Program-made: the position numbers and the translations under genes | Shown: in pieces, positions 1 through 7,603 of the stretch | How the letters are laid out: the number at the start of each line of letters is the position of its first letter | How positions within the stretch are numbered: the first letter of the stretch is position 1 | The notes under the pieces: generated by a model | Seen by the model: only the letters and a program-made list of their open reading frames with translations | Told to the model about the DNA's origin: nothing | Databases searched by the model: none | Assembly (NCBI GenBank): GCA_963720675.1 | Contig: CAVRGH010000010.1 | Location: 1,364,001-1,428,000 of the forward strand | Direction of reading: 5' to 3' | From: JALHSW01 sp963720675 | Lineage (GTDB): Bacteria; Actinomycetota; Acidimicrobiia; IMCC26256; PALSA-555 | DNA length: 64,000 nucleotides

Positions 1-461
1 TCGAGGTTGAAGGTAGTGAAGCCGACCCCGCGCGCGAGCTCGACTGCTCGCCTGACGTTCGCGGGGTCGTGGGTCCGACCGAGCGCCGCGAGCACGTGGG
101 GCTGCATCGACTGCACCCCGAACGAGCAGCGGTTCACCCCGGCGGCATGGTACGCAGCGAGCTTGTCGCCGTCGACGGAGTCGGGGTTGCACTCGACCGT
201 GACCTCGGCATCGGGAGCGCGCGGGATCTCCTCGAGGATCGCGACCAGTCGGTCGGCGGCCAGGAGCGAAGGTGTTCCTCCGCCGAAGAACACCGACGTG
301 GCGGGAGGCGCATCACCGGCGGCGACGTGGCGTCGAACGTCGGCGATGCACGCGTCGACGTAGTCGTCGATGAGTGCGTCGCGGTCGGTCCACGTCGCGA
401 AGTCGCAGTAGTCGCAGCGCGTCGCGCAGAACGGGATGTGGACGTAGACGCCGAACGCCAT
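1..461 (-). CDS. hemW: HemW-like radical SAM protein (N-terminal part)
   Basis: The first about 153 residues are visible; the 3' end lies outside the window. The protein opens MAFGVYVHIPFC and carries the radical-SAM cysteine motif PFCATRCDYCDF (CxxxCxxC) at residues 10-20, then the FFGGGTPS segment and the ECNPDS segment typical of the HemN/HemW family. HemW proteins are heme chaperones related to oxygen-independent coproporphyrinogen III oxidase, and bind a 4Fe-4S cluster and SAM. The ATG at 459-461 is 18 bp after the stop of the anti-sigma gene, so it is probably the last gene of that transcript. HemW is preferred over true HemN because the N-terminal extension of HemN is absent; the C-terminus would settle it. 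Confidence 0.85.
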   Translation of the reverse strand, partial: MAFGVYVHIPFCATRCDYCDFATWTDRDALIDDYVDACIADVRRHVAAGDAPPATSVFFGGGTPSLLAADRLVAILEEIPRAPDAEVTVECNPDSVDGDKLAAYHAAGVNRCSFGVQSMQPHVLAALGRTHDPANVRRAVELARGVGFTTFNL

Positions 462-479
462 CGGGCGATGATCGCGCGG

Positions 480-1259
480 CTAGGTGTACTCGCCGACCAA
501 CATCCGGTGTGCGGACGGGGTGATCGCTCCAGGCGCGGCCTCATCGGTGACGACGAAGCCGTGGACGCTCTCGGGCGCGTGGAACGCGGCGATCTCGAGG
601 TCGCGGCCGAGGACACCGGCCGAGACGAGGCCCGGAGCCGCGGCATCACCGGTCATCGCCCACAGCTGGTACGTCCGCCCCGCTGCCAGTCGGGGCAGGT
701 CCTCGGCCATGAGGAACCCACCGCCACCCGGCAGCGTCACCACGGTCGCACTGCCTGCGCCGCCGTCCGCACGAAGCCGAACGGTCTGGGCATCGGGGTC
801 CGCCATCGCGCCCATGGCCGCCCGGCGCATGCCGTCGTGCTCGACGCTCGACGCGACCTGATCGAGACGATCCCCTTGCTCCGCCATCCGGTCGGAGACG
901 ACCACCACGGCCACGAGCGCAGCTGCCGCGGTCGCCGCCGCGACCCCGAGCGCGACCTTCACGCCCATGCCACGTCCGCGACGGGTGGCCGCGCGCCTCG
1001 GAACCTCCATCGGCACGACGAGCCCGGGCGGGTCGGCGCCGAGCGACTCCTCGATCCGAAGCCACAGCCCGTCGGGAGCCGCGCCGCCCGAGTGCGCCAG
1101 CATCGCTGCGACCTCCTGGAGCCGCGCGACCTCGACCCGAGCCACCGGCGAGCGCGCGAGGTACGCCTCGACCTGCTCGCGCTCGTCGCCGTCGAGCGCG
1201 TCGAGCGCGTAGACGCCGAAGAGCTCCTCGAGCTCGGCCGGGGTCAGCTCTCGAGCCAT
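480..1259 (-). CDS. RskA-type anti-sigma factor
   Basis: This 259-residue protein has an N-terminal cytoplasmic domain (about residues 1-75, including LFGVYALDALD, the usual start of an anti-sigma zinc-finger-like domain). One transmembrane helix follows at about 100-121, rich in Ala and Val. The C-terminal RskA domain (about 130-259) includes the segment RTYQLWAM seen in anti-sigma-K factors. It should hold the neighbouring sigma factor at the membrane and release it on an extracytoplasmic signal, usually by regulated proteolysis. The start overlaps the end of the sigma gene by 16 bp, indicating translational coupling. The family assignment is strong; the signal is unknown. Confidence 0.9.
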   Translation of the reverse strand: MARELTPAELEELFGVYALDALDGDEREQVEAYLARSPVARVEVARLQEVAAMLAHSGGAAPDGLWLRIEESLGADPPGLVVPMEVPRRAATRRGRGMGVKVALGVAAATAAAALVAVVVVSDRMAEQGDRLDQVASSVEHDGMRRAAMGAMADPDAQTVRLRADGGAGSATVVTLPGGGGFLMAEDLPRLAAGRTYQLWAMTGDAAAPGLVSAGVLGRDLEIAAFHAPESVHGFVVTDEAAPGAITPSAHRMLVGEYT

Positions 1260-1840
1260 GGCTCCCCCGAACCGATGGCGCCACTGCTCACGAGCTCCTC
1301 CCGGAGTCGGCCGAGCCCGGTTCGGATGCGGCTCTTCACCGTCCCTTCGGGCTCGTCGAGCAACGCCGCGACCTCCCGGTACGTGTGACCCCCGAAGTAC
1401 GCGAGCTCGATCGCGGCACGCTCCTTCGCCGACAGCTGCTCCAACGCCCCGCGTACCTGTTCGGCGAGCGCGAGGTCCCAGACCTCGCGCTCCAGGTCGT
1501 ACCCGGACTCCGCGGTGCGGCGCGCGTCGCGCTCCTCTCGCGCACGCCGCGACGACTCCGAGCGCACGAGATCGACGGCGCGACCATGGGTCTGCGCGAG
1601 CAGGTACGAGCGCAGGGAGCCTCGCGCCGGGTCGAACTTCTCGGGATCGTTCCAGAGACGAAGGAACACCTCCTGCACGACCTCCTCCGCGAGCGACCGG
1701 TCGACCACGATGCGCAGCGCGAGGCCGAACGTCGCCCCGGCGTGGCGGCGGTACGCCTCAGCGAGCGCGGCCTGGTGGAAGCGGCCGATCGCGACGACGA
1801 GCTGCGCATCGCTCGCGTCGCCGTGTTCGTCCGGTCCCAT
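1244..1840 (-). CDS. ECF sigma factor (SigK-like)
   Basis: The 198-residue protein has sigma region 2 (LAEEVVQEVFLRLW, about residues 50-63, then a SLRSYLLAQTHGRAVDLVR stretch for -10 recognition). It also has region 4 (LSAKERAAIELAY and the helix-turn-helix TYREVAALLDEPEGTVKSRI, about 140-180). Regions 1 and 3 are missing, as in ECF sigma factors. The ATG at 1838-1840 was chosen because region 2 follows at normal distance and a purine-rich GGGAGCGTGGG precedes it; the upstream in-frame extension is low-complexity Arg/Pro and looks non-coding. It is co-transcribed with the overlapping RskA-type anti-sigma gene, the usual cognate pair, and divergent from the acyl-CoA dehydrogenase. Confidence 0.92.
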   Translation of the reverse strand: MGPDEHGDASDAQLVVAIGRFHQAALAEAYRRHAGATFGLALRIVVDRSLAEEVVQEVFLRLWNDPEKFDPARGSLRSYLLAQTHGRAVDLVRSESSRRAREERDARRTAESGYDLEREVWDLALAEQVRGALEQLSAKERAAIELAYFGGHTYREVAALLDEPEGTVKSRIRTGLGRLREELVSSGAIGSGEPWLES

Positions 1841-1914
1841 CCCACGCTCCCGCTCGAGGTCGTGCTCCCGTGAGCAGCCTCCAGGGAGGAGTTCGACGCC
1901 ACGCGCCACCCTGG

Positions 1915-3093
1915 ATGGCCCGAATAGCCTCGCCGATCGTGGCCGCCGGCGATGCGTTCGAGCTCGGGGCCGACGCCGAGCCCTTCCGGGCCGAGGCCCG
2001 GGCCTTCCTGGCCGAGCACGCCCCGGACGGCCGCTTCCCGACGGACTTCCCCCACCGCCTCGCAGCAGCGGGCCTGGTCGCCCCACACTGGCCCCGACCG
2101 TGGGGTCTCGACGCGGGTCCGCTCCAGCAGCTCGCGGTGGACGCCGAGCTCCGCGCTGCGAAGGCGCCTCGCCCCTTCAACCCGATCGGGATCGGGTGGG
2201 CCGGCCCGACCCTGCTGGTGGCCGGGACACCGGCGCAACAGCAGCGGTGGATCCCCGGGATCCTCGACGGCACCGAGATCTGGTGCCAGCTCTTCAGCGA
2301 ACCCGGCGCGGGGAGCGACCTCGCTGCACTGTCGACGCGGGCGACCCGGGACGGCGACGAGTGGATCGTCAACGGTCAGAAGGTGTGGACGACGTTCGCG
2401 CACCTGGCGCGCTGGGGGATCCTGCTGGCGCGCACCGACCCGAACGCCGAGGCGCACCACGGCATCAGCTACTTCGTCGTCGACATGCGCTCGCCGGGCA
2501 TCACCGTGCAGCCGATCCGGCAGATGGACGGCAACGCCGACTTCAACGAGGTCTTCCTCGACGAGGTGCGGGTCCCCGCGGCAGCCCTGGTCGGGACCGA
2601 GCACGACGGCTGGCGACTCGCGAAGGTGACGCTGGGCAACGAGCGCGTCTCGCTCTCGGGCGAGGGTGCGCTCTGGGGCCAGGGCCCGACCGCGGACGAG
2701 GTGCTCGACCTCGTCCGTGCGCACGGCGGGACCGAGGACGCCGTCCTGCGTCAGCGCCTTGCCGCACTGCACGTCGAGGCACAGGTGCTGCGGCTCATCC
2801 GCTTGCGGACCTTGTCGGCGCGCGTGCGCGGCCTGGAACCCGGCCCGGAGGCATCCGTACGCAAGGCGCTCTCCGACGAGCACGGCCAGCACGTCATGGC
2901 GCTCGCACTGGAGCTCGCGGGCACCGACGCGCTCCTCGCAGACCGAGGCCCGTTCGGGACCGACACCCGCCTCTGGGCCGACGGATACCTCTACTCCCGC
3001 GCACTGACGATCGGCGGCGGTACCAGCGAGGTGCAGCGCAACATCATCGCCGAACGCGTGTTGGGACTCCCGCGCGACACGGAGCCCACATGA
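1915..3093 (+). CDS. Acyl-CoA dehydrogenase family protein
   Basis: The 392-residue product has the acyl-CoA dehydrogenase core: the FAD/substrate segment WCQLFSEPGAGSDLA near residues 120-135, the VNGQKVWTTFAHLA segment, and the C-terminal TIGGGTSEVQRNIIAERVLGLP stretch in pieces. It should oxidise an acyl-CoA to the 2,3-enoyl-CoA with FAD and pass electrons to ETF. The substrate cannot be read from sequence. ATG 1915 is used; a GGGAGGAG sequence lies about 25 bp upstream, further than ideal, and GTG 1939 is an alternative start. The stop overlaps the start of the next gene (ATGA), so the two are coupled. Confidence 0.9.
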   Translation: MARIASPIVAAGDAFELGADAEPFRAEARAFLAEHAPDGRFPTDFPHRLAAAGLVAPHWPRPWGLDAGPLQQLAVDAELRAAKAPRPFNPIGIGWAGPTLLVAGTPAQQQRWIPGILDGTEIWCQLFSEPGAGSDLAALSTRATRDGDEWIVNGQKVWTTFAHLARWGILLARTDPNAEAHHGISYFVVDMRSPGITVQPIRQMDGNADFNEVFLDEVRVPAAALVGTEHDGWRLAKVTLGNERVSLSGEGALWGQGPTADEVLDLVRAHGGTEDAVLRQRLAALHVEAQVLRLIRLRTLSARVRGLEPGPEASVRKALSDEHGQHVMALALELAGTDALLADRGPFGTDTRLWADGYLYSRALTIGGGTSEVQRNIIAERVLGLPRDTEPT

Positions 3094-3563
3094 AGATCGA
3101 CGAGTCGGCGCAGCCGAGCTTCGCGGCGTGGATCCGGGAACAGGCCCGAACCGAGCCCCGCACGTTGCGCACGCATCGCCGGCCCGCGCTGCAGGACCTG
3201 CGCTGCCATCCTGACCTGTGCGACCGCCTCGAGGCGGCGGCAACCGACCTCGCCGGCGTGAAGGAGCGGTTCCTGTGCGGCTTCCCGGTCCTGCTGCACT
3301 CCGACGGCACGGTCTTCGGCGTCGCGGCGGGCACGACGTGGATGGCGCTACGCCTGCCCGCCATCGCGCGTGGTGCGGTCGTGCGGACCACGTGGGGGAC
3401 GCGCGGCCTGGGCGGCGACTGGATCGACGTGGACCCGTGGCTGGCGGAGATGGACACGAGGGACGGCACTCGGCGCCTGCGGGGTTGGTGCCACGCTGCG
3501 TTCGACCATACCTTCCGCGACCCGGGAAACCCCCCGGGCGGCCGGTTCACTCGTCGAGCGTGA
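3090..3563 (+). CDS. Hypothetical protein coupled to acyl-CoA dehydrogenase
   Basis: A 157-residue protein with no family I recognise. It starts with ATG overlapping the dehydrogenase stop (ATGA at 3090-3093), which supports it as a real, co-translated gene. It is soluble in character, with no signal peptide or membrane segment. The centre holds a small Gly-rich stretch (HSDGTVFGVAAGTTW) followed by the conserved-looking GLGGDWIDVDPW motif. The last 17 bp overlap tail-to-tail with the end of lepA on the other strand. A role linked to the dehydrogenase is suggested only by context. Confidence 0.65.
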   Translation: MKIDESAQPSFAAWIREQARTEPRTLRTHRRPALQDLRCHPDLCDRLEAAATDLAGVKERFLCGFPVLLHSDGTVFGVAAGTTWMALRLPAIARGAVVRTTWGTRGLGGDWIDVDPWLAEMDTRDGTRRLRGWCHAAFDHTFRDPGNPPGGRFTRRA

Positions 3564-5337
3564 GCGCGGCGACGAACGCCTCCTGCGGGACCTCCACGCT
3601 GCCGATCTGCTTCATGCGCTTCTTCCCCTCCTTCTGACGGTCGAGGAGCTTGCGCTTGCGGCTGACGTCACCGCCGTAGCACTTCGCGATGACGTCCTTA
3701 CGCTTCGCCTTGACCGTCTCGCGGGCGATGACACGCCCGCCGATCGCCGCCTGGATCGGGACGTCGAACAGCTGCCGCGGAATCAGCTCGCGCAGCTTCT
3801 CGGTCATGCGCTTTCCGTAATCGTACGCCTTGTCCTTGTGCATGATCGTGGAGAACGCGTCGACGGGCACGCTGTTGAGCAACACGTCCACCTTGACCAG
3901 GCTCGCGACGCGATAGCCGGCCGGCTCGTAGTCGAGGCTCGCGTAGCCGCGCGTTCTCGACTTCAACTGGTCGAAGAAGTCCATGACGATCTCGGCGAGC
4001 GGAATGATGTACACGAGCTCCACGCGCTCTTCCGACAGGTACTCCATGCGGGTCTGCTCGGCCCGGCGCTGCTGGCAGAGCTCCATGACCGCGCCGACGA
4101 ACTCCGTCGGCGTGAGCACCGTCACGGTGACGAACGGCTCCTCGATGTGCTCGATCTGGTTCGGCGTCGGCAGGGCCGACGGGTTGTCGACCACCTCGTC
4201 GCGACCGTCGACCATGTGCGCGTGGTACTCCACGTTGGGCGCCGTCGCGACGAGCGAGAGGTCGTACTCGCGCTCGAGGCGCTCCCGGATGATCTCCATG
4301 TGCAACAGCCCGAGGAAGCCGCAACGGAATCCGAACCCGAGCGCACCGGAGGTCTCGGGCTCGTACGTGAACGACGAATCGTTGAGCCGCAGCTTCTCCA
4401 TCGCTTCCCGGAGGTCGGCGTACTCGTCGCCGACGACTGGATACAGGCCACAGAAGACCATGGGCTTCGGGTCGCTGTAGCCCGGGAGCGCAGCACCGGG
4501 ATGCGCGGCCGTCGTCACCGTCTCGCCCACGCGCGCTTCGCCGACGTCCTTGATCCCGGCGATGAGGTACCCGACCTCGCCCGGGCCCAGCGCCGCCACC
4601 GGCGTGAGGCCCGGGGCGCGCACACCGACCTCCTCCGCATCGTGCTGCGCGGCCGCGTTGACGTACCGAAGGCGCGCACCGGTCACCAAGGTCCCGTTGA
4701 AGACGCGGACCGCGCTCACCACGCCGCGGTACGCGTCGTAGTACGAGTCGAACATGAGCGCCTGCAGCGGAGCCCCCGCGTCCCCCTTCGGTGCGGGGAT
4801 CCGGTCGACGACGGCGTCGAGCAGCTCCGCCACGCCGTCACCCGTCTTCGCGGAGATCCGCAGGATCTCGTCGGCCGGGATCCCGAGCACCCGCTCGATC
4901 TCCGCCGCGCGCTTGTCGGGCTCGGCAGCCGGGAGGTCGATCTTGTTCAGCGCGGCGACGATCGTGAGGTCGGCCTCGAGCGCCGAGTAGCAGTTGGCGA
5001 GGGTCTGGGCCTCGATCCCCTGGCTGGCGTCCACCAGGAGGATGGCGCCCTCGCAGGCCGCCATGCTCCGGGACACCTCGTACCCGAAGTCGACGTGGCC
5101 GGGGGTGTCGATCAGGTGGAGGATGTGGTCCTTCCACGTGAGGCGGACGTTCTGCGCCTTGATGGTGATGCCGCGCTCCCGCTCGAGGTCCATCGAGTCG
5201 AGGTACTGGGCCCGCATGTCCCGCAGCTCCACGGCGCCGCACAGCTCCAGGAGCCGGTCGGCGAGCGTGCTCTTGCCGTGGTCGATGTGGGCGACGATGG
5301 CGAGGTTGCGGAAGCGCTCGAGGGGGGTCGACGTCAT
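3547..5337 (-). CDS. lepA: Elongation factor 4 (LepA), ribosome back-translocase GTPase
   Basis: The full-length 596-residue LepA has all GTPase motifs near the N-terminus: G1 AHIDHGKST (residues 16-24), the switch region with RGITIKAQ, G3 DTPGHVDF, and G4 NKIDLP. EF-G-like domains and the LepA C-terminal domain follow, with YGGDVSRKRKLLDRQKEGKK near the end. It binds the ribosome and promotes reverse translocation or rescue of stalled complexes. The gene stands alone on the minus strand with a 129-bp upstream region shared with the divergent rpsT. In many bacteria lepA is beside hemW; here hemW is about 3 kb downstream, with five genes between. Confidence 0.97.
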   Translation of the reverse strand: MTSTPLERFRNLAIVAHIDHGKSTLADRLLELCGAVELRDMRAQYLDSMDLERERGITIKAQNVRLTWKDHILHLIDTPGHVDFGYEVSRSMAACEGAILLVDASQGIEAQTLANCYSALEADLTIVAALNKIDLPAAEPDKRAAEIERVLGIPADEILRISAKTGDGVAELLDAVVDRIPAPKGDAGAPLQALMFDSYYDAYRGVVSAVRVFNGTLVTGARLRYVNAAAQHDAEEVGVRAPGLTPVAALGPGEVGYLIAGIKDVGEARVGETVTTAAHPGAALPGYSDPKPMVFCGLYPVVGDEYADLREAMEKLRLNDSSFTYEPETSGALGFGFRCGFLGLLHMEIIRERLEREYDLSLVATAPNVEYHAHMVDGRDEVVDNPSALPTPNQIEHIEEPFVTVTVLTPTEFVGAVMELCQQRRAEQTRMEYLSEERVELVYIIPLAEIVMDFFDQLKSRTRGYASLDYEPAGYRVASLVKVDVLLNSVPVDAFSTIMHKDKAYDYGKRMTEKLRELIPRQLFDVPIQAAIGGRVIARETVKAKRKDVIAKCYGGDVSRKRKLLDRQKEGKKRMKQIGSVEVPQEAFVAALTLDE

Positions 5338-5389
5338 TGCTCCCCGAGTCTCGCAGAGCGGGCGTCAGCACCAGGACTGCGGCCCCGGT

Positions 5390-5418
5390 GTGACCAGGTT
5401 TCCGGGCGCTGGTAGCCT
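5390..5418 (+). promoter_or_regulatory. Predicted sigma-70 promoter of rpsT
   Basis: A -35-like GTGACC at 5390-5395 is separated by 17 bp from a -10-like TAGCCT at 5413-5418, 49 bp before the rpsT start. The TANNNT -10 form recurs before several tRNA genes here. Prediction from spacing and sequence only. Confidence 0.5.
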
Positions 5419-5466
5419 GATCGTTCCTCACACACCGGCAGCACAGCAGCGGAGCCTCACTCGACC

Positions 5467-5727
5467 ATGGCGAACATCAAGGGTCAGATCAAGCGGAACC
5501 GGCAGAACGAGACGCGTCGGCTCCGCAACAAGGGCGTGCGCTCCGAGCTCAAGACCCGTGTGAAGGACGCGAACGAGGCGGTCGACGCGAGTGCCGACGA
5601 CGCCCCCAACAAGGTGCGCCTCGCCCAGAAGCGGCTCGACAAGGCCGGCGCCAAGGGCCGCATCCACAAGAACCAGGCGGCCCGCCGCACCTCGCGCCTC
5701 ATGAAGCGCGCGACCAAGACGGCCTAG
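5467..5727 (+). CDS. rpsT: 30S ribosomal protein bS20
   Basis: An 86-residue, very basic protein opening MANIKGQIKRNRQNE and ending RTSRLMKRATKTA, which is the normal bS20 length and pattern (KNQAARRTSRL is the conserved C-terminal helix). It binds 16S rRNA early in small-subunit assembly. It is a single gene with its own predicted promoter. Its TAG stop shares the CTAG tetranucleotide with the stop of the convergent holA. Confidence 0.97.
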   Translation: MANIKGQIKRNRQNETRRLRNKGVRSELKTRVKDANEAVDASADDAPNKVRLAQKRLDKAGAKGRIHKNQAARRTSRLMKRATKTA

Positions 5728-6749
5728 CGACCCGCTCGGGCGCTGAGCCCGCAGAGCCGCACCACCAGCACGTCGAGCACCGCCTCCCCCGGGATCGCCC
5801 GCGCCCCCTTCAGGTCCACGTCCGCGCGCGCGAGGTGGTCGAACGCCTGGCGCAGTCCGTCGGTCCCGAGCGCGCGGGCCTGCTTGAGCCGGTAGCGCGC
5901 CGAGTTCGGGTTGGTGCGGCCCCCGAGCGCCGCGGCCGCGTCCTCGGCGCTGCGGATCTCCGGGTCGTCGAGCTTCAGCAACCGGCGATAGTGCGAGTGC
6001 AGGATCGCGACGACCTGCAGCGGGTGCACCGGCTTGGGCTGGGTCGGGCTCGTCACCGTCAGCAACCGGTGCAGGACGGTCAAGGCACTCGACCGGTCTC
6101 CCTTCTCGATCGCGTTCGTGAGGTCCCACACCGGGACGCTCCCCTCGCCACCGAGATAGGGCGCGATCTGACCACCGTCGAGCTGGGCGTCGGGGCCGTA
6201 CGCACCGGCGAGGGTCTCGACGATCCCGGGGAGCAGGCCGGCGTCGCCACCGACGTGTGCGAGCAGCGTCTTGGCCGCGTCGGGCCTGAGCTGGAGGTCC
6301 GCGGCCGTCAGCTGCTCCGACAGCACGTCGCTCGCCTTCGTGGCGCTCGGCGTGTGCACGGTGCCGTGCTTCTTGACCGCACTCTCGAGGCTCTTCGCGA
6401 GCGCACCACCGCCTGCGACGAGCACCAGCTCCGTCGTCGGCAGCGGATCCTCCAGATAGCGACAGATCGGTTCGACCTCGGCCGCGGTGAGCACACCGAC
6501 GTCGCGCAGCACCACCACCCTCGACTCGGTCATGAACGGCGGGGTGCTCGCCCCGTTCAGGGCGGCGTCCAGCACCGCGACACGCGCGTCGCTGCCACCC
6601 CCGTCGCCCTCGCCACTGCCCTTCGCCGGCACGGTCGTGTCCTCGAGCGCGAGGGTGCGGTCGTCGGCACCGAGGAGCTCCGCGATGAGCTGTTCGGCTG
6701 CATCGGAGCGCAGGATCGGGTCGTCGCCCTTGACCAGGTGTGCGCTCAT
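5724..6749 (-). CDS. holA: DNA polymerase III delta subunit
   Basis: A 341-residue protein of HolA type: a degenerate AAA+ N-terminus opening MSAHLVKGDDPILRSDAA, a central region where the delta subunit contacts the beta clamp, and a C-terminal helical collar with the family hallmark VVAILHSHYRRLLKL. It opens the sliding clamp during loading. ATG 6749 is chosen over an upstream ATG at 6803 because it overlaps the stop of the upstream folP-like gene (ATGA at 6746-6749). The position next to comEC/comEA and rpsT is the common holA neighbourhood in many bacteria. Confidence 0.92.
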   Translation of the reverse strand: MSAHLVKGDDPILRSDAAEQLIAELLGADDRTLALEDTTVPAKGSGEGDGGGSDARVAVLDAALNGASTPPFMTESRVVVLRDVGVLTAAEVEPICRYLEDPLPTTELVLVAGGGALAKSLESAVKKHGTVHTPSATKASDVLSEQLTAADLQLRPDAAKTLLAHVGGDAGLLPGIVETLAGAYGPDAQLDGGQIAPYLGGEGSVPVWDLTNAIEKGDRSSALTVLHRLLTVTSPTQPKPVHPLQVVAILHSHYRRLLKLDDPEIRSAEDAAAALGGRTNPNSARYRLKQARALGTDGLRQAFDHLARADVDLKGARAIPGEAVLDVLVVRLCGLSARAGR

Positions 6750-7603
6750 TCGTCGCCACCGGACCGGGTGCGGGTCTCGAGGATCGCTTCCACCGTCCGA
6801 CACACTCGCACGCTCCCGGCGACGTCGTGGACGCGCACGATCCGGCAGCCGTGGGCCACGCCGTAGGCGACTGCGGCGAGGGACGCATCCCGTCGATCGT
6901 CGATCTCCAGGTCGAGGAGCTCGCCCAGGAATCGCTTGTTCGAGGCCGAGAGCAGCAGCGTGTAGCCCGCGGCCGCGAGGACGTCGCTCTCCCGGAGCAG
7001 CACCGCGCTCATCGTTGGCGTCTTGCCGAGGTCGAGCCCGGCGTCGACCGAGATCTGCTCGCGAGCGAGGCCCGCGGCTTCCGCGCGCCCGGCTCGATCC
7101 AGCAGGAAGGCATGCACGTCGGCGACCAGGTCGTCGTAGTGCGGATCCGGGTCGGGAACGCGTGGGGCGAGTCGGATGTGCGTGGCGACGACGGACACGT
7201 CGTGCTTCGCCGCGACCGCGAGGTACTCGGGATCACCGAACCCGCTGATGTCGTTCCCGACGACGGCGCCGACCCGGCACGCTTCGTCGAGCACGCTCGC
7301 CCGCCACGTGTCGACCGACACCGGCACGCCGAGCCGTTCGCGCAGCGCCTCGATCGTGGGGATGACCCGGTCGAGCTCCTCGGACTCGGTGACCTCGGGG
7401 CCAGGACCGGCCTTGACCCCGCCGACGTCGAGGAGGTCGGCGCCATCGACGACGAGCGCCTCGGCGCGGCGCAGGAGGTCGTCGAGCCCGAAGGTCGCGC
7501 CCTGGTCGTAGAACGAGTCGGGGGTGCGGTTGAGGATCCCCATGACGAGGGTGCTCGTCGTCAGGTCGTGGACGACGTCACCGAGACGGTAGGACCAAGG
7601 CAC
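6746..7603 (-). CDS. folP2: Dihydropteroate synthase homologue, FolP2 type
   Basis: The TIM-barrel pterin-binding protein has about 285 residues. Motifs in order are LVMGILNRTPDSFYDQGATF, DGADLLDVGGVKAGPG, VSVDTWRA, GNDISGFG and DAGLDLGKT. The second motif is GGVKAGPG where true dihydropteroate synthases have GGESTRPG. The GGVKAGPG form is the mark of mycobacterial FolP2, which has been reported to lack normal synthase activity. GTG 7603 is the likely start; it lies inside the last codons of comEC (25-bp overlap). Whether it acts in folate synthesis is doubtful. Confidence 0.8.
   Translation of the reverse strand: MPWSYRLGDVVHDLTTSTLVMGILNRTPDSFYDQGATFGLDDLLRRAEALVVDGADLLDVGGVKAGPGPEVTESEELDRVIPTIEALRERLGVPVSVDTWRASVLDEACRVGAVVGNDISGFGDPEYLAVAAKHDVSVVATHIRLAPRVPDPDPHYDDLVADVHAFLLDRAGRAEAAGLAREQISVDAGLDLGKTPTMSAVLLRESDVLAAAGYTLLLSASNKRFLGELLDLEIDDRRDASLAAVAYGVAHGCRIVRVHDVAGSVRVCRTVEAILETRTRSGGDE

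Noticed and set aside
69..1388. Long plus-strand open frame opposite hemW and the anti-sigma gene
   Set aside because: Antisense shadow in very GC-rich DNA; no motifs, while the minus strand has clear families.
3370..5415. Long plus-strand open frame opposite lepA
   Set aside because: Mirror of lepA codons with repeated Val/Asp/Arg composition; no start signal or family.
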